Shown: piece by piece, positions 36,738-46,010 of the stretch
How the letters are laid out: every line of letters starts with the position of its first letter
Position numbering within the stretch: position 1 is the stretch's first letter
Position numbers and translations under genes: made by a program
The notes under the pieces: model-generated
Database searches by the model: none
What the model was told of the DNA's origin: nothing
Seen by the model: the letters and a program-made list of their open reading frames with translations, nothing else
Assembly (NCBI RefSeq): GCF_001644035.1
Contig: NZ_LUUG01000049.1
Span: forward strand, 62,001-126,000
Length of the DNA stretch: 64,000 nucleotides
DNA from: Methylomonas methanica
GTDB taxonomy: Bacteria; Pseudomonadota; Gammaproteobacteria; Methylococcales; Methylomonadaceae
Direction: 5' to 3'

Positions 36738-39700
36738 CTACTCCAAGGCCTGTAAAGTTAGTAACGCCGCTTGATAGTCGAAGGCTTCTATTTGCCGGGC
36801 AAACTCGGAATACGAAGCACCCAATTTCGCCCGCAACAATACCGCATATTCGCGAGCCAGACGGCTGGCTTGCGCATCACCAATTGCCAGCAGGCTCGCC
36901 AGCGCGGCAACGACTTGACGCGTATTTTCCGCATCGATAATCGCCTCGCCCACTTCATTCGTCGCCGATTGCGCAGGTAAAGCCAGGATGGCACGGACCA
37001 GATGCGTCAATTCGCTATCGCACAAACCCGCCAATTCCATACACACCGGCAAACTGCTGTTCTCGGCTATCGCCCGGTCCAACTTAGCCGCCAAATCGGC
37101 AACCTGTTTGGCGCCCAGCGTGCCGGCAACGCCTTTTAAACAGTGACTGATGCGTTTTGCTTCGTCGGGTTTGCCATCGACCAAGTAGGCCTGGACTTGT
37201 TTCAAGTCTTCGTTATGGGTATTGGCGAACATGCTCAACAAACGTTGATACTTATCCACGTCACCCTTCACCACGGCAAGTCCTTGCCTGGTGTCCAGGC
37301 CGCCGATGCTCAGTAAGACCGACGGCACAGTATCGCCAGTTACCACATATTTTGGCGAAATGCGCGCGGTTTCAGCTTTATCGGAACTGACGGGACGCGT
37401 ACCGGAACGCGGCGACAACCAGCGCAACAAGGCCGCGTAAAGGTCTTCCGGAATCACCGGTTTCGCAACAAAATCGTTCATACCGGCGGCGAGCGAAACA
37501 TGCCGGTCTTCCTCAAACGCGGCGGCAGTCATCGCCAAAATTGGTAAGCGGGTAAAACTCGGCTGCGCGCGTATCGCCCGCGTAGCTTCCAAACCGTCCA
37601 TTTCCGGCATTTGTACATCCATCAGCACCAGATCGTAGGTGTTCTTGCCGATTTTTTCGAGGGCGATTCGCCCGTTCTCGGCGGTGTCCACCGCCAAACC
37701 AACACCATGCAACAACTCCAGTGCCACTTCCCGATTAATCGGATTGTCTTCCACTAAAAGCAGGCGCGCGCCGGCATAATCTCGGCGTAGCATCATTTCC
37801 GCGTCGGCGGGTTTTTCAATGGTTTGTAAAGGCATGATACCGTGCCCGCGCTGCACCAGAGCGGTAAACCAAAAGCGACTACCTTGACCCAGTACGCTAT
37901 CGACGCCCGCATCACCGCCCATCATATTCGCCAGCCGACGGGTAATTGCCAAGCCTAAGCCGGTCCCGCCATATTTACGGGTGGTAGACACATCGGCCTG
38001 GGTGAAAGCCTGAAATAAGCTAGTTTGTTGGTCCGCTTCAATCCCGATTCCGGAGTCGCTCACCTCGAAGCGCAGCAGCAAACCCGCAGCGGTTTCCTCC
38101 TGCACCATCGCCCGCAACCGAATCGAACCGCGTTCGGTAAACTTGACCGCATTGGTGGCGTAGTTGAGCATGGCCTGCCGCAGACGCATCGGGTCCCCGC
38201 GCAGCCATGGCGGGACGCCCTCCCCATCCACCTCTATGCTCAACGCCTTGGCCCGCGCCTGCTCGGCAATAATGGAGCGAATATGGTCCAACACCGTTGC
38301 CAGGGAAAAATCGGTTTGCTCCAGTTCCAGCCGCCCGGCTTCGATCTTCGATAAATCCAGTACGTCGTTAATGATGGACAGCAGATGCTGGGCGGCGCCG
38401 TCGATTTTGTCCAGACGCTCGCTTTGTTCCGGGTTGGGACTGCTTTGCCGCAGCAAATACGTCAAGCCGATGATGGCATTCATTGGCGTACGAATCTCGT
38501 GGCTCATATTGGCCAAAAAGGCGCTCTTGGCTTGATTGGCGGAATCCGCCAACACTTTAGCCGCTTCCAGTTCCGCCGTGCGGCTGGCAACCAAATCTTC
38601 GAGGTGATGCCGATACTGGTCCAATTCCAGCGCGACGCGTTTTTTTTCGGTGATGTCTTCCTGGACCGCCACAAAATGGGTAACGTTGCCATCGGCTTGG
38701 CGGATTGGCACGATAATGGCAAATTCCACATACTCGCTACCATCCTTGCGTTTATTGATAAATTCGCCTTTCCAGGTCTGGCCACGGCCGAGTGCGGTCC
38801 ACAAAGCCCGATAATTTTCCGCCGGGGTTTTTTTCGATTGCAACATGCGCGGATTGCGGCCGATGACCTCGTCGCGTTGGTAGCCGCTGACCTGCAAAAA
38901 CGCCTCGTTAACGTATTCGATTTCCCCGTTCAGATTGGTGATGATGATGCTGGCCGGGCTTTGTTCTACCGCCTGCGCCAACTTACGCAGTTGCTGTTCG
39001 GTTTGTTTGCGCTCGCTAATATCCAGATTAATGCCAAACAGCCTTACCGGTTTACCGTCGGCGTCGTATTGTGCGCGACCCTTGCTGCTCAGCCAGCGGG
39101 TTTCGCCTGATTGCAGGATAAAGCGGAACTCAACCTCGAACGGCTCGCCGCGCAAAATGCGGCTTTCCCACTGGTCGTCTATCAAATGCACATCGTCCGG
39201 ATGCACATTCGCCCGCCATTCGTCGTTAGATCGCAAACCGCCTGACTGCGCGCCATACAGGCGCTCGCACTCCGGCGACCAATAGCATTGATCGTTAACA
39301 ATATCCCAATCCCAAATCCCGACATGCGCGCCTTCCTGCGCCATCATCAAACGCCGTTCGCTTTCGCGCAAGGCTTCCGCGGTCGCTTCCGCGCGTTGGC
39401 GGGCTGCGATGGCATCTTCCATCAAATTCAAGGCCGCCAACTGCGCCTGGTGTTGCTCTAACAGAGCCTGCTCCTGACTTTGCTGCGAGGCCTCTTCCGC
39501 GGCCCGCCTGATCCGGCGTTGATCGCGCTCCCGGACAGCCCGGCGTATGGACGGCAGCAAGCGGACCGGATTGTCCTTGAACACGAAATCGACCATACCC
39601 AGCCGCAACAACTCCATCGCAACTTCCTCACCCACGCTGCCGGACACCAGAATAACCGGCAAATCTATACTGTGAGCTTGAATGAATTGCAAGGTGCCGC

Positions 39701-39893
39701 GAGTATCCATTCCCGGCACCTTGTAATCCGACAGAACCAAATCCCAGTCGTCTTGCAAGGCAAGCACCAGCGCCGAGTTGCTATCTATCCGCCGGCATTC
39801 CACGGCCATGCCGTTTTGCTGTAAGTGGTGTACCAGCGCCAGATAATCAGCCTGTACATCTTCGATAATCAGTAGTTTCAATACTGGATTCAT
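36738..39893 (-). CDS. Hybrid sensor kinase: REC - PAS - PAS - HisKA - HATPase - REC - HPt
   Basis: 1051 residues from the ATG at 39893 (an upstream frame extension runs into a repeat). An N-terminal receiver (VLKLLIIEDVQADY; DLVLSDYKVPG) is followed by a coiled coil, two PAS/PAC units (each ending LDISERK or EDITEKK), the phosphoacceptor NMSHEIRTPMNAIIGL, an HATPase (TGLGLAITRRLANMMGG), a second receiver (DLVLMDVQMPEMDG), and a C-terminal HPt with RISHCLKGVAGTLG. It is cytosolic: no membrane span. It is the last gene of a five-gene operon and the only one with a His-kinase core, so it probably phosphorylates the upstream REC proteins. Confidence 0.92.
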   Translation of the reverse strand: MNPVLKLLIIEDVQADYLALVHHLQQNGMAVECRRIDSNSALVLALQDDWDLVLSDYKVPGMDTRGTLQFIQAHSIDLPVILVSGSVGEEVAMELLRLGMVDFVFKDNPVRLLPSIRRAVRERDQRRIRRAAEEASQQSQEQALLEQHQAQLAALNLMEDAIAARQRAEATAEALRESERRLMMAQEGAHVGIWDWDIVNDQCYWSPECERLYGAQSGGLRSNDEWRANVHPDDVHLIDDQWESRILRGEPFEVEFRFILQSGETRWLSSKGRAQYDADGKPVRLFGINLDISERKQTEQQLRKLAQAVEQSPASIIITNLNGEIEYVNEAFLQVSGYQRDEVIGRNPRMLQSKKTPAENYRALWTALGRGQTWKGEFINKRKDGSEYVEFAIIVPIRQADGNVTHFVAVQEDITEKKRVALELDQYRHHLEDLVASRTAELEAAKVLADSANQAKSAFLANMSHEIRTPMNAIIGLTYLLRQSSPNPEQSERLDKIDGAAQHLLSIINDVLDLSKIEAGRLELEQTDFSLATVLDHIRSIIAEQARAKALSIEVDGEGVPPWLRGDPMRLRQAMLNYATNAVKFTERGSIRLRAMVQEETAAGLLLRFEVSDSGIGIEADQQTSLFQAFTQADVSTTRKYGGTGLGLAITRRLANMMGGDAGVDSVLGQGSRFWFTALVQRGHGIMPLQTIEKPADAEMMLRRDYAGARLLLVEDNPINREVALELLHGVGLAVDTAENGRIALEKIGKNTYDLVLMDVQMPEMDGLEATRAIRAQPSFTRLPILAMTAAAFEEDRHVSLAAGMNDFVAKPVIPEDLYAALLRWLSPRSGTRPVSSDKAETARISPKYVVTGDTVPSVLLSIGGLDTRQGLAVVKGDVDKYQRLLSMFANTHNEDLKQVQAYLVDGKPDEAKRISHCLKGVAGTLGAKQVADLAAKLDRAIAENSSLPVCMELAGLCDSELTHLVRAILALPAQSATNEVGEAIIDAENTRQVVAALASLLAIGDAQASRLAREYAVLLRAKLGASYSEFARQIEAFDYQAALLTLQALE

Positions 39894-39977
39894 AGGCTTA
39901 TCACGATCAACATGGGGGATAAGTAATATTCTCCCCCGGCGGGGCAAGGCCAAAAGACCCGGCGTTTTACTGAATTT

Positions 39978-40095
39978 ACATTTACCCGGCCCTTAAATAT
40001 CCTCGCTCCCGCGCAGGCAGGAGCCCAGCGGCCGCAATGGATTCCCGCCTGCGCGGGAATGACGAATCCAGGGATCTTAAGGGACGGGTTAATAA
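39978..40095. repeat. MITE-like inverted-repeat element, copy B
   Basis: About 118 bp between the PAS gene and the hybrid kinase gene, with ends TTTACCCGGCCC and GGGACGGGTTAATAA. Its reverse complement aligns with copy A over most of its length (for example CTGGATTCGTCATTCCCGCG against CTGGCTTCGTCATTCCCGCG). Confidence 0.8.
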
Positions 40096-40110
40096 TCAGG
40101 CGGACGCGTT

Positions 40111-42753
40111 TCATCGCCGGTCACTCAGGGTCGGGGTTATCCCGGTCCGCTCCATAAACGCCAGAGGATAGGGTTGTTCCCGCCCCAGTTGCCGAGACAG
40201 CTCGTTGACGGTTTGTTTTAGCGCAATCATGTCCACTTCCCGGCCGACCATGGCCCGATTGAAGCGCTGTAGCGCATCGGTTTGCTCGCGCAAAGCTAGC
40301 TCCGAGGCCTTGCGCTCGCTAATATCCAAGGCGTAAGACACACGTCTGAATGGCTTGCCGTCGCCGGACTTAATGATGGTCACGTCTATCATCACCGGAA
40401 AACGGCTACCGTCCTTGCGCTGATGTTCGGTCTCAAACACCCCATGGCAGGTGGTATCGAGGCTCTCGATCCGGTCTTTGATCTGATCGATTAAATCAGC
40501 CGGATAAACCATTAGTACCGGTTTACCGATCAATTCTTCCGTAGTGTAGCCGCGCTCCGCGGCAAAGACCGGATTCACCGCCAAAAACAAATTGGTCTGA
40601 GCATCGGCAATCGCCAAGCCGAATTCAGCGTTTTCGAATGCTTGCGCCCAGAGTTTAAGTTCGCTTTCGGTGTTTTTACGCTCGGTAATATCGATGCAAA
40701 TACCGAACAAGCGCTTGGGTTTTCCCATTTCATCATAATGGGCGCCGCCTTTAGAGTTTAGCCATCTGACGCTTCCGGATTGCAGTTGTACCCGAAAATC
40801 AAAATCAAACGACTGGCGCGCCACTACCGCCGCGTCTCGCCGGCGCTCCAATTCAGGCAGGTCCCCTGGATACACAACTTGGCTGAAGGCCTGATAATTA
40901 CCCGGAAAAGTCCCTGGTGCATAACCAAACATGGCCTCAAGTTCGGCAGTCCATTGCACTTTGCCGCTAGCAATATGCCAATCCCAGATACCAATGCTGG
41001 CACTACTTTGCGCTAAGCGTAAACGTTCCTCGCTCTCGACCAGGGCAATCTCCGCCAATTTACGCTCGGTGATATTGGTGTGAGAAACCACCGCGCCGCC
41101 TTCCGCAGTTTCCAAAGGCGTGACGACCATAGCAAACCAGCGCTGCTTCTGCGCGGAATGGCAGGCATATTCATACCTAAAACGGGGAAGCCGGCCTTCC
41201 AAAACAGCCGACAACCCGGTGGATACCGCCAACGATCCCTGCCTATACGGACCCGATGCCTGCCGGCAAACCTGCAAATAATTGGTACCTATGCCGCAAA
41301 CATCAACGGATTTCCCGCATGCCAGGGCATTATCCTCGGCAAACTGCTGCCAGGGTCTATTGACGGAGACAATTACGCCATCGCGGTCCAACACCGCGAT
41401 GTTGGCGCTCACTGAATCCAAAATAGCCCGCTTGAATTCTTCACTTTCGCGCAGCGAGGCATTAGCCACCTCGACCGCTTCACGGGCCGCAAGCGCATCC
41501 TCCATCAAATTAAGCGCGGCTAACCTGGCCTCGCTTTGCTTTTCCAGGGCCGCCCGCTGTGCATCTTGCAGTGCAAGTTCGGCCTGTTTACGCGGGCTTA
41601 TATCCTGCAAGGTGCCATGCAAAGCCACAATATTAGCCTGCTCATTGCGGACCGGCTCGCCTCGGGCTACTACCCAGCGACGCAGACCGTCATGGTCCAT
41701 CAATTCCGCCTCGCATTCGTAAGCTACGCCATCGCTACAGGCCTTAGCTACGGCAGCCTGCAAGCCCTGCCAGCTATCGGGCTTAAAATACCGGGCAACC
41801 TCCTCATAGTCGGCTGGCGGTAAATGGGGATCGCGGCCGAACAAACTGTAAATCTGTTCCGACCACTTCAGTTCGCCAGTTTGCAAGTCCCATGTCCAGC
41901 TGCCTAAAGCGGCTAAACGCTGGGCACTTTTCAAAGCCGTTTCGCTGTTATGTAGCGCCAGCACCGCTTGCTCGCGCTGCTCAATATCTTCCATGATCAA
42001 AATAAAACACTCGGGCCGACCATCCGATTTGCGCGCAGCGGAAGCACTTAATTTAACCCAGACGATACTGCCGTTCTTGCGAATAAAGCGCTTGTCTCCG
42101 GAAAAGCTATCCACTTCGTCCGTCGGCACCTGCAACAGACCGCCACAATCCTCCCGATAGACAATGTCCGAAAAATTGCTGGTTAGCAATTCTTCGTCGC
42201 TATAACCGACTATCTCGCAAAACTTGCGGTTAGCCTTCAGCCACCGTCCGTCCGGAGTTAATAGACAAATCCCTACCGCCGCCTGTTCGAACGTGGTCTG
42301 GAATAAGGCTTGGCTATACCGCAGCTTGTCCCGCGTTTCCAGCAATTGCCGCCAGTGCGCATTTTCGCGTTGCCGGGTGCGTAGCAAGAATTCGCTAAAC
42401 AGGCTAATTAAAACGCCATTGGCAATTAATAGCGTCCATTGCGCCACATCGTAAATTCCGGCAATCGCCAAGCTGCGATACGGTGGCAGCAACTGGAAAT
42501 CAGTCACAACGGCCGTCATCAAGGTCGCCAATAGTCCAGGCCCCAAGCCGCCGAGCAAGGCACTCACGATCACCGGAAACAAAAACAGCAGCAACATGGG
42601 GCGTTCGCCGAAGGATGCTGGCAAACTCAGACGAATTGCCAGCGCAACCGCAACCAGCAGCACCGCCAATACATAGCCGAGTCTATGCCTAAGCAGGTAA
42701 CGAGAACGCACCAGCTTGGAAAAATCGCCAAATGGCAGCTCAGCGATACTCAT
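40111..42753 (-). CDS. Membrane multi-PAS sensor without kinase domain
   Basis: 880 residues. The N-terminus has four hydrophobic spans like the KdpD-type DUF4118 module (LGYVLAVLLVAVALAIRLS...VIVSALLGGLGPGLLATLM). At least five PAS/PAC units follow (ends at LIMEDIEQRE, GTLQDISPRK, SHTNITERK, ICIDITERK, YALDISERK). There is no HisKA, HATPase, GGDEF or EAL domain. It ends in a coiled coil FNRAMVGREVDMIALKQTVN, nearly the same as in the next upstream gene. ATGA overlap with that gene shows coupling. Role inferred: signal-input subunit for the operon's hybrid kinase. Confidence 0.85.
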   Translation of the reverse strand: MSIAELPFGDFSKLVRSRYLLRHRLGYVLAVLLVAVALAIRLSLPASFGERPMLLLFLFPVIVSALLGGLGPGLLATLMTAVVTDFQLLPPYRSLAIAGIYDVAQWTLLIANGVLISLFSEFLLRTRQRENAHWRQLLETRDKLRYSQALFQTTFEQAAVGICLLTPDGRWLKANRKFCEIVGYSDEELLTSNFSDIVYREDCGGLLQVPTDEVDSFSGDKRFIRKNGSIVWVKLSASAARKSDGRPECFILIMEDIEQREQAVLALHNSETALKSAQRLAALGSWTWDLQTGELKWSEQIYSLFGRDPHLPPADYEEVARYFKPDSWQGLQAAVAKACSDGVAYECEAELMDHDGLRRWVVARGEPVRNEQANIVALHGTLQDISPRKQAELALQDAQRAALEKQSEARLAALNLMEDALAAREAVEVANASLRESEEFKRAILDSVSANIAVLDRDGVIVSVNRPWQQFAEDNALACGKSVDVCGIGTNYLQVCRQASGPYRQGSLAVSTGLSAVLEGRLPRFRYEYACHSAQKQRWFAMVVTPLETAEGGAVVSHTNITERKLAEIALVESEERLRLAQSSASIGIWDWHIASGKVQWTAELEAMFGYAPGTFPGNYQAFSQVVYPGDLPELERRRDAAVVARQSFDFDFRVQLQSGSVRWLNSKGGAHYDEMGKPKRLFGICIDITERKNTESELKLWAQAFENAEFGLAIADAQTNLFLAVNPVFAAERGYTTEELIGKPVLMVYPADLIDQIKDRIESLDTTCHGVFETEHQRKDGSRFPVMIDVTIIKSGDGKPFRRVSYALDISERKASELALREQTDALQRFNRAMVGREVDMIALKQTVNELSRQLGREQPYPLAFMERTGITPTLSDRR

Positions 42754-45083
42754 AAGCTGTCTTCTTCCGCAGCCGACGTGTTGCCGCTTATCAACCCGTT
42801 TCCATGTATTACTAGTACTTGGTTCGAGCTGAGCTGGTCGAAGCCGGACCCGGCACGCCCTTCGTCAGGCTCATGCCTAGCGGTATTTATGGGCTGGGTT
42901 GATAAAAACGTCAATGCATAAGGTGGTTGCCGGCCCAGCTCCGCAGACAGATCATTGATCTGCTGCTTTAACTTAACCATATCCAGCTCGCGGCCTACCA
43001 TGGCCCGGTTAAAACGTTCTAATTCATCGTTACGCGCCTTTAGTTCCGCGGCCTGGAGATTGAGTTGGTGTTCGGCGGCTTTACGGGCACTGATATCCAG
43101 AATGAAACCAATCACCGCCGGGCGGTTTTGGTATGTAAAACCGCGTCCATGTACTTCGACGTCAATGCCGTGGCCGTCGCGATGTATGCCTTCAAAGCAG
43201 TAATTAATGTCCTCAACCTCGCCATCGATACGTCGACGCAAATTTTCCAACACCATCTGCCGGTCCCGTGGACAGACCAGATCCGCCACCAGTTTGCCGT
43301 CGATAATGTCCTCAGCCCGCTGATAGCCGAAGATCGCCGCAAATCCCGGGTTGACGTAAACGAAACGCCCGTCTTGAATAATATAAATGCCCGCCAGCGA
43401 CTGTTCTACCAAGCCGCGAAAGCGTGCCTCGCTTTCGCGTAACTCAAGCTCGGCCTGCTTACGTTCGGTAATATCTCTCGAGATACCGAACAGCCCTATC
43501 ACTTTACCGTTCTCATCGCACAACGGCCCTTTGGTTGCCAGGAACACTCTAGGTCCGTGTTGAGTGTCCAGTGTTTCTTCATTAGTCAGAGTGATATTTT
43601 CTGCCATCACCCGCCGGCCAAAATCCCGTAATTGCTCGGCTTGCTCGAGCGGAAATATGGCTGTGTCGTCCAGACCTAGCACTTCCTCTACCGGCTTACC
43701 GACAAAATTGGCGGCGGCGGTATTAAACAGGATGTAACGGCCCTCTAGGTCCTTGGCGTATATCGCGTCCACGGACAAATCGGATATGGCGGCTAATAAA
43801 TCCAGCGCCCGCAGACGCTCCGCTTGCGCTTTCTGTACCGCCGTGGCCAAGGCCAAGCTCTGACTCTGCCGCAACAGATAAAAACCGGCGCAGACTATAA
43901 AAATGGTCAAACTGCCGACGCACACGATCCAAAAGACTTCACTCCGGGCCTTGGTGTAGATTTCGACCTTATCCAGCTTGGTCAGTAACAACCAGTCCGT
44001 GCCGCTTATGGCCTGCACCAGGCCAATAACGGAAACATTGCGGTAGTCCTTGGCTTCCAGGACGTTATCGAGGCTAGCTTGACTTTGCAGCGCCTTGCCG
44101 GCCAATAAATTTGCAGTGTTGAGCGGCAGACGAAAAGATGCCGCCGCATCCGGACGAAAGCGCAGCGGATTCAGATAGAGAATTTCATCGCCCTCACGCC
44201 GAAACAACAAGGTTTCGCCGCTGCCGCTAGCTACCGGCCAACTCGCCAGAACCGGAAACAGCCACTGGCTAAGATCAAGATGCAAAACAATCAGCGGCGC
44301 CGCTACCTGATGATGGGCTGTCAGCGGCACAACCAAATCCAGCAGGACGCGTCCGCCGTCATCTTTGTAAGGATCGACTAATTGGACTTGCCGGGCTTTT
44401 GTCGACAGCTCCGCAACCTTTAGCAGCCCAGGCAAGAGCGTGGCGGGTGCATTCGCGGAACGCCATAAACGCTCGCCTTCAGGTTTAAGCAGGCTGATGG
44501 CCGAGATTCCCCAGCTTTTGCGAAATTGTTCCAAACGGCTTTGCAGGCGTTCGGCGCTTTGCATATCGCCATCAATCTGCCAGCGTTGATACAGGTCGAT
44601 GATAAATTCGCTGGTTTGGATAAAATCCGCATCGCCGCGCCGTTCATTTAGCCAGTCGCTGATTTGCCTGGACTTGAGGCCGGCGACCGCCTGTAGCCGG
44701 CCGAACTCCTCTTGAGTGTGTTGCTCGATGGTCAGAGCCACGCTTGCCGCCATCAAAGCCAAGATGACCGCCATCAACAAACCCAGCGACAACAACTGGC
44801 TTCGCGGCGCGGGGGGAATAGTTTGGGGTTTGGCGTTTCGGCCAAACCAGCGCCGCATCAAGCCGTAGAGCAGTAAAGATGTCACCAGCACGTAAACCCA
44901 GCCTTTCAGCATACTAGCTAGCGTAAGCTGGTCGGGGTCTTTGAAAAAGTGGTGAAGCAACTGATCCGACACCAAAATCCAGCTGGCGGCGAAGATGGCG
45001 TATATCAGCACCACGGCTAATACGCTTTTGCGGCTGACCTGCGCTGAGTTTGAGTGATCGTTATTCGACAGCATTGACTTCAA
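42750..45083 (-). CDS. Membrane sensor: periplasmic Cache-like domain plus PAS, without kinase domain
   Basis: 777 residues (TTG start overlapping the previous stop; an ATG nine bases downstream is possible). Two TM spans at the N-terminus, a periplasmic domain of about 200 residues (RQISDWLNERRGDADFI to DWLLLTKLDKVEIY, Cache-like), a TM near residue 390, then two PAS/PAC units (LFGISRDITERK; IGFILDISARK). A coiled coil ELERFNRAMVGRELDMVKLK is followed by LGRQPPYALTF. The last roughly 50 residues come from a MITE-like repeat. No output domain is present. Confidence 0.85.
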   Translation of the reverse strand: MKSMLSNNDHSNSAQVSRKSVLAVVLIYAIFAASWILVSDQLLHHFFKDPDQLTLASMLKGWVYVLVTSLLLYGLMRRWFGRNAKPQTIPPAPRSQLLSLGLLMAVILALMAASVALTIEQHTQEEFGRLQAVAGLKSRQISDWLNERRGDADFIQTSEFIIDLYQRWQIDGDMQSAERLQSRLEQFRKSWGISAISLLKPEGERLWRSANAPATLLPGLLKVAELSTKARQVQLVDPYKDDGGRVLLDLVVPLTAHHQVAAPLIVLHLDLSQWLFPVLASWPVASGSGETLLFRREGDEILYLNPLRFRPDAAASFRLPLNTANLLAGKALQSQASLDNVLEAKDYRNVSVIGLVQAISGTDWLLLTKLDKVEIYTKARSEVFWIVCVGSLTIFIVCAGFYLLRQSQSLALATAVQKAQAERLRALDLLAAISDLSVDAIYAKDLEGRYILFNTAAANFVGKPVEEVLGLDDTAIFPLEQAEQLRDFGRRVMAENITLTNEETLDTQHGPRVFLATKGPLCDENGKVIGLFGISRDITERKQAELELRESEARFRGLVEQSLAGIYIIQDGRFVYVNPGFAAIFGYQRAEDIIDGKLVADLVCPRDRQMVLENLRRRIDGEVEDINYCFEGIHRDGHGIDVEVHGRGFTYQNRPAVIGFILDISARKAAEHQLNLQAAELKARNDELERFNRAMVGRELDMVKLKQQINDLSAELGRQPPYALTFLSTQPINTARHEPDEGRAGSGFDQLSSNQVLVIHGNGLISGNTSAAEEDSL
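42788..42905. repeat. MITE-like inverted-repeat element, copy C (inside a coding sequence)
   Basis: 118 bp bounded by TTATCAACCC and GGGTTGATAA, exact 10-bp terminal inverted repeats related to those of copies A and B. Its inside differs (GGTTCGAGCTGAGCTGGTCG and CCCTTCGTCAGGCTCA hairpin arms). It lies within the 3' end of the Cache-PAS gene and supplies its C-terminal tail. Confidence 0.75.
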
Positions 45084-46003
45084 TCATCGAAGAAGCCATA
45101 TAGAGGAGACACTCCGTTAACCACAGCGCATACCGTATTGCCGTTACCCTGATATTCCAGACGATCAAAACTCATCAGTCTGGCCATCGCGATACCTCGG
45201 CCGTGCAAATCGAACACCCGCTCCGGGGAAAAATCCAGAAAATCCTGCCAATTAAAACCGGCACCCTGATCTTGAATGGTAAACACCAGCTTATCCGGGA
45301 ATCGCTGGAAATGCACAGTAACAAAACGCCGGCTAAATTCCGGGAGTGTCAAACGCCTTTGAATTTCGTCCAGCCAGACTCCCGCCAGCATCAGCTCGCC
45401 TTTTTCCGCATAGGAAACGCCCAGGTTACCGTGCTCGACCGCATTAATCATCAGCTCTTGCAAACCGTGGATAACCCGCTCGGGCTCCGGACAGGATTGG
45501 GCTAAACAATGACTCAACATCTTCGCTTCATCGAGATCGCGAAAACGAAACACAGCGGAATGCAGTAGCGTCAACGGACGTTCGGCGCGATTGACTGTTT
45601 CGGACATCTCCTGCAACTCACGGCGCTGTTGCAGTGCGGCATTGATCACGGCGATCAATATTTCCGGTTGAATCGGTTTGGTCAAATAGTAATAAGCCCC
45701 CTGACTAAGCCCTTCCTGGATGCTTTTCTTGTCGCTGCGTGCGGTCTGCATAATCACCGGAATGGCGGCCAAGACCCGATCACTCTTGATCAATCGCAGC
45801 AATTCCATGCCGTCCATCCCCGGCAAGCCCCGGTCCAGCAGCACCAAATCGTAGCCGGCGTGGTCGTGTTGCAACGTTTCCCAAGCAATGCAGCCATTGG
45901 CGCAAACCGTCACCAGAAAGCCTTCGGCGGCGAGTAAATCCCGAATAATGATGGCAATAATTTCCTCGTCTTCAACCAACAATATGCGAGCGTTTTGTGT
46001 CAT
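45080..46003 (-). CDS. Response regulator with RsbW-like HATPase domain
   Basis: 307 residues: receiver domain 1-125 (RILLVEDEEIIAII; phosphoacceptor Asp in DLVLLDRGLPGMDG), a linker helix, and an HATPase of the anti-sigma/serine-kinase type (LMINAVEHGNLG as N-box; IQDQGAGFNW as G1; LHGRGIAMARLM as G2). Such HATPases act as kinases or sequester partners in partner-switching modules, rather than His kinases. It is between the HD-GYP gene and the PAS sensor, with 7 nt and a 4-bp overlap. Confidence 0.88.
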   Translation of the reverse strand: MTQNARILLVEDEEIIAIIIRDLLAAEGFLVTVCANGCIAWETLQHDHAGYDLVLLDRGLPGMDGMELLRLIKSDRVLAAIPVIMQTARSDKKSIQEGLSQGAYYYLTKPIQPEILIAVINAALQQRRELQEMSETVNRAERPLTLLHSAVFRFRDLDEAKMLSHCLAQSCPEPERVIHGLQELMINAVEHGNLGVSYAEKGELMLAGVWLDEIQRRLTLPEFSRRFVTVHFQRFPDKLVFTIQDQGAGFNWQDFLDFSPERVFDLHGRGIAMARLMSFDRLEYQGNGNTVCAVVNGVSPLYGFFDD

Positions 46004-46010
46004 GACTCAT

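Noticed and set aside
39890-40114. Minus-strand frame coding for a VIPAQAGIH-type peptide
   Set aside because: This is translation of the inverted-repeat element (copy B); such peptides are typical false genes in repeats.
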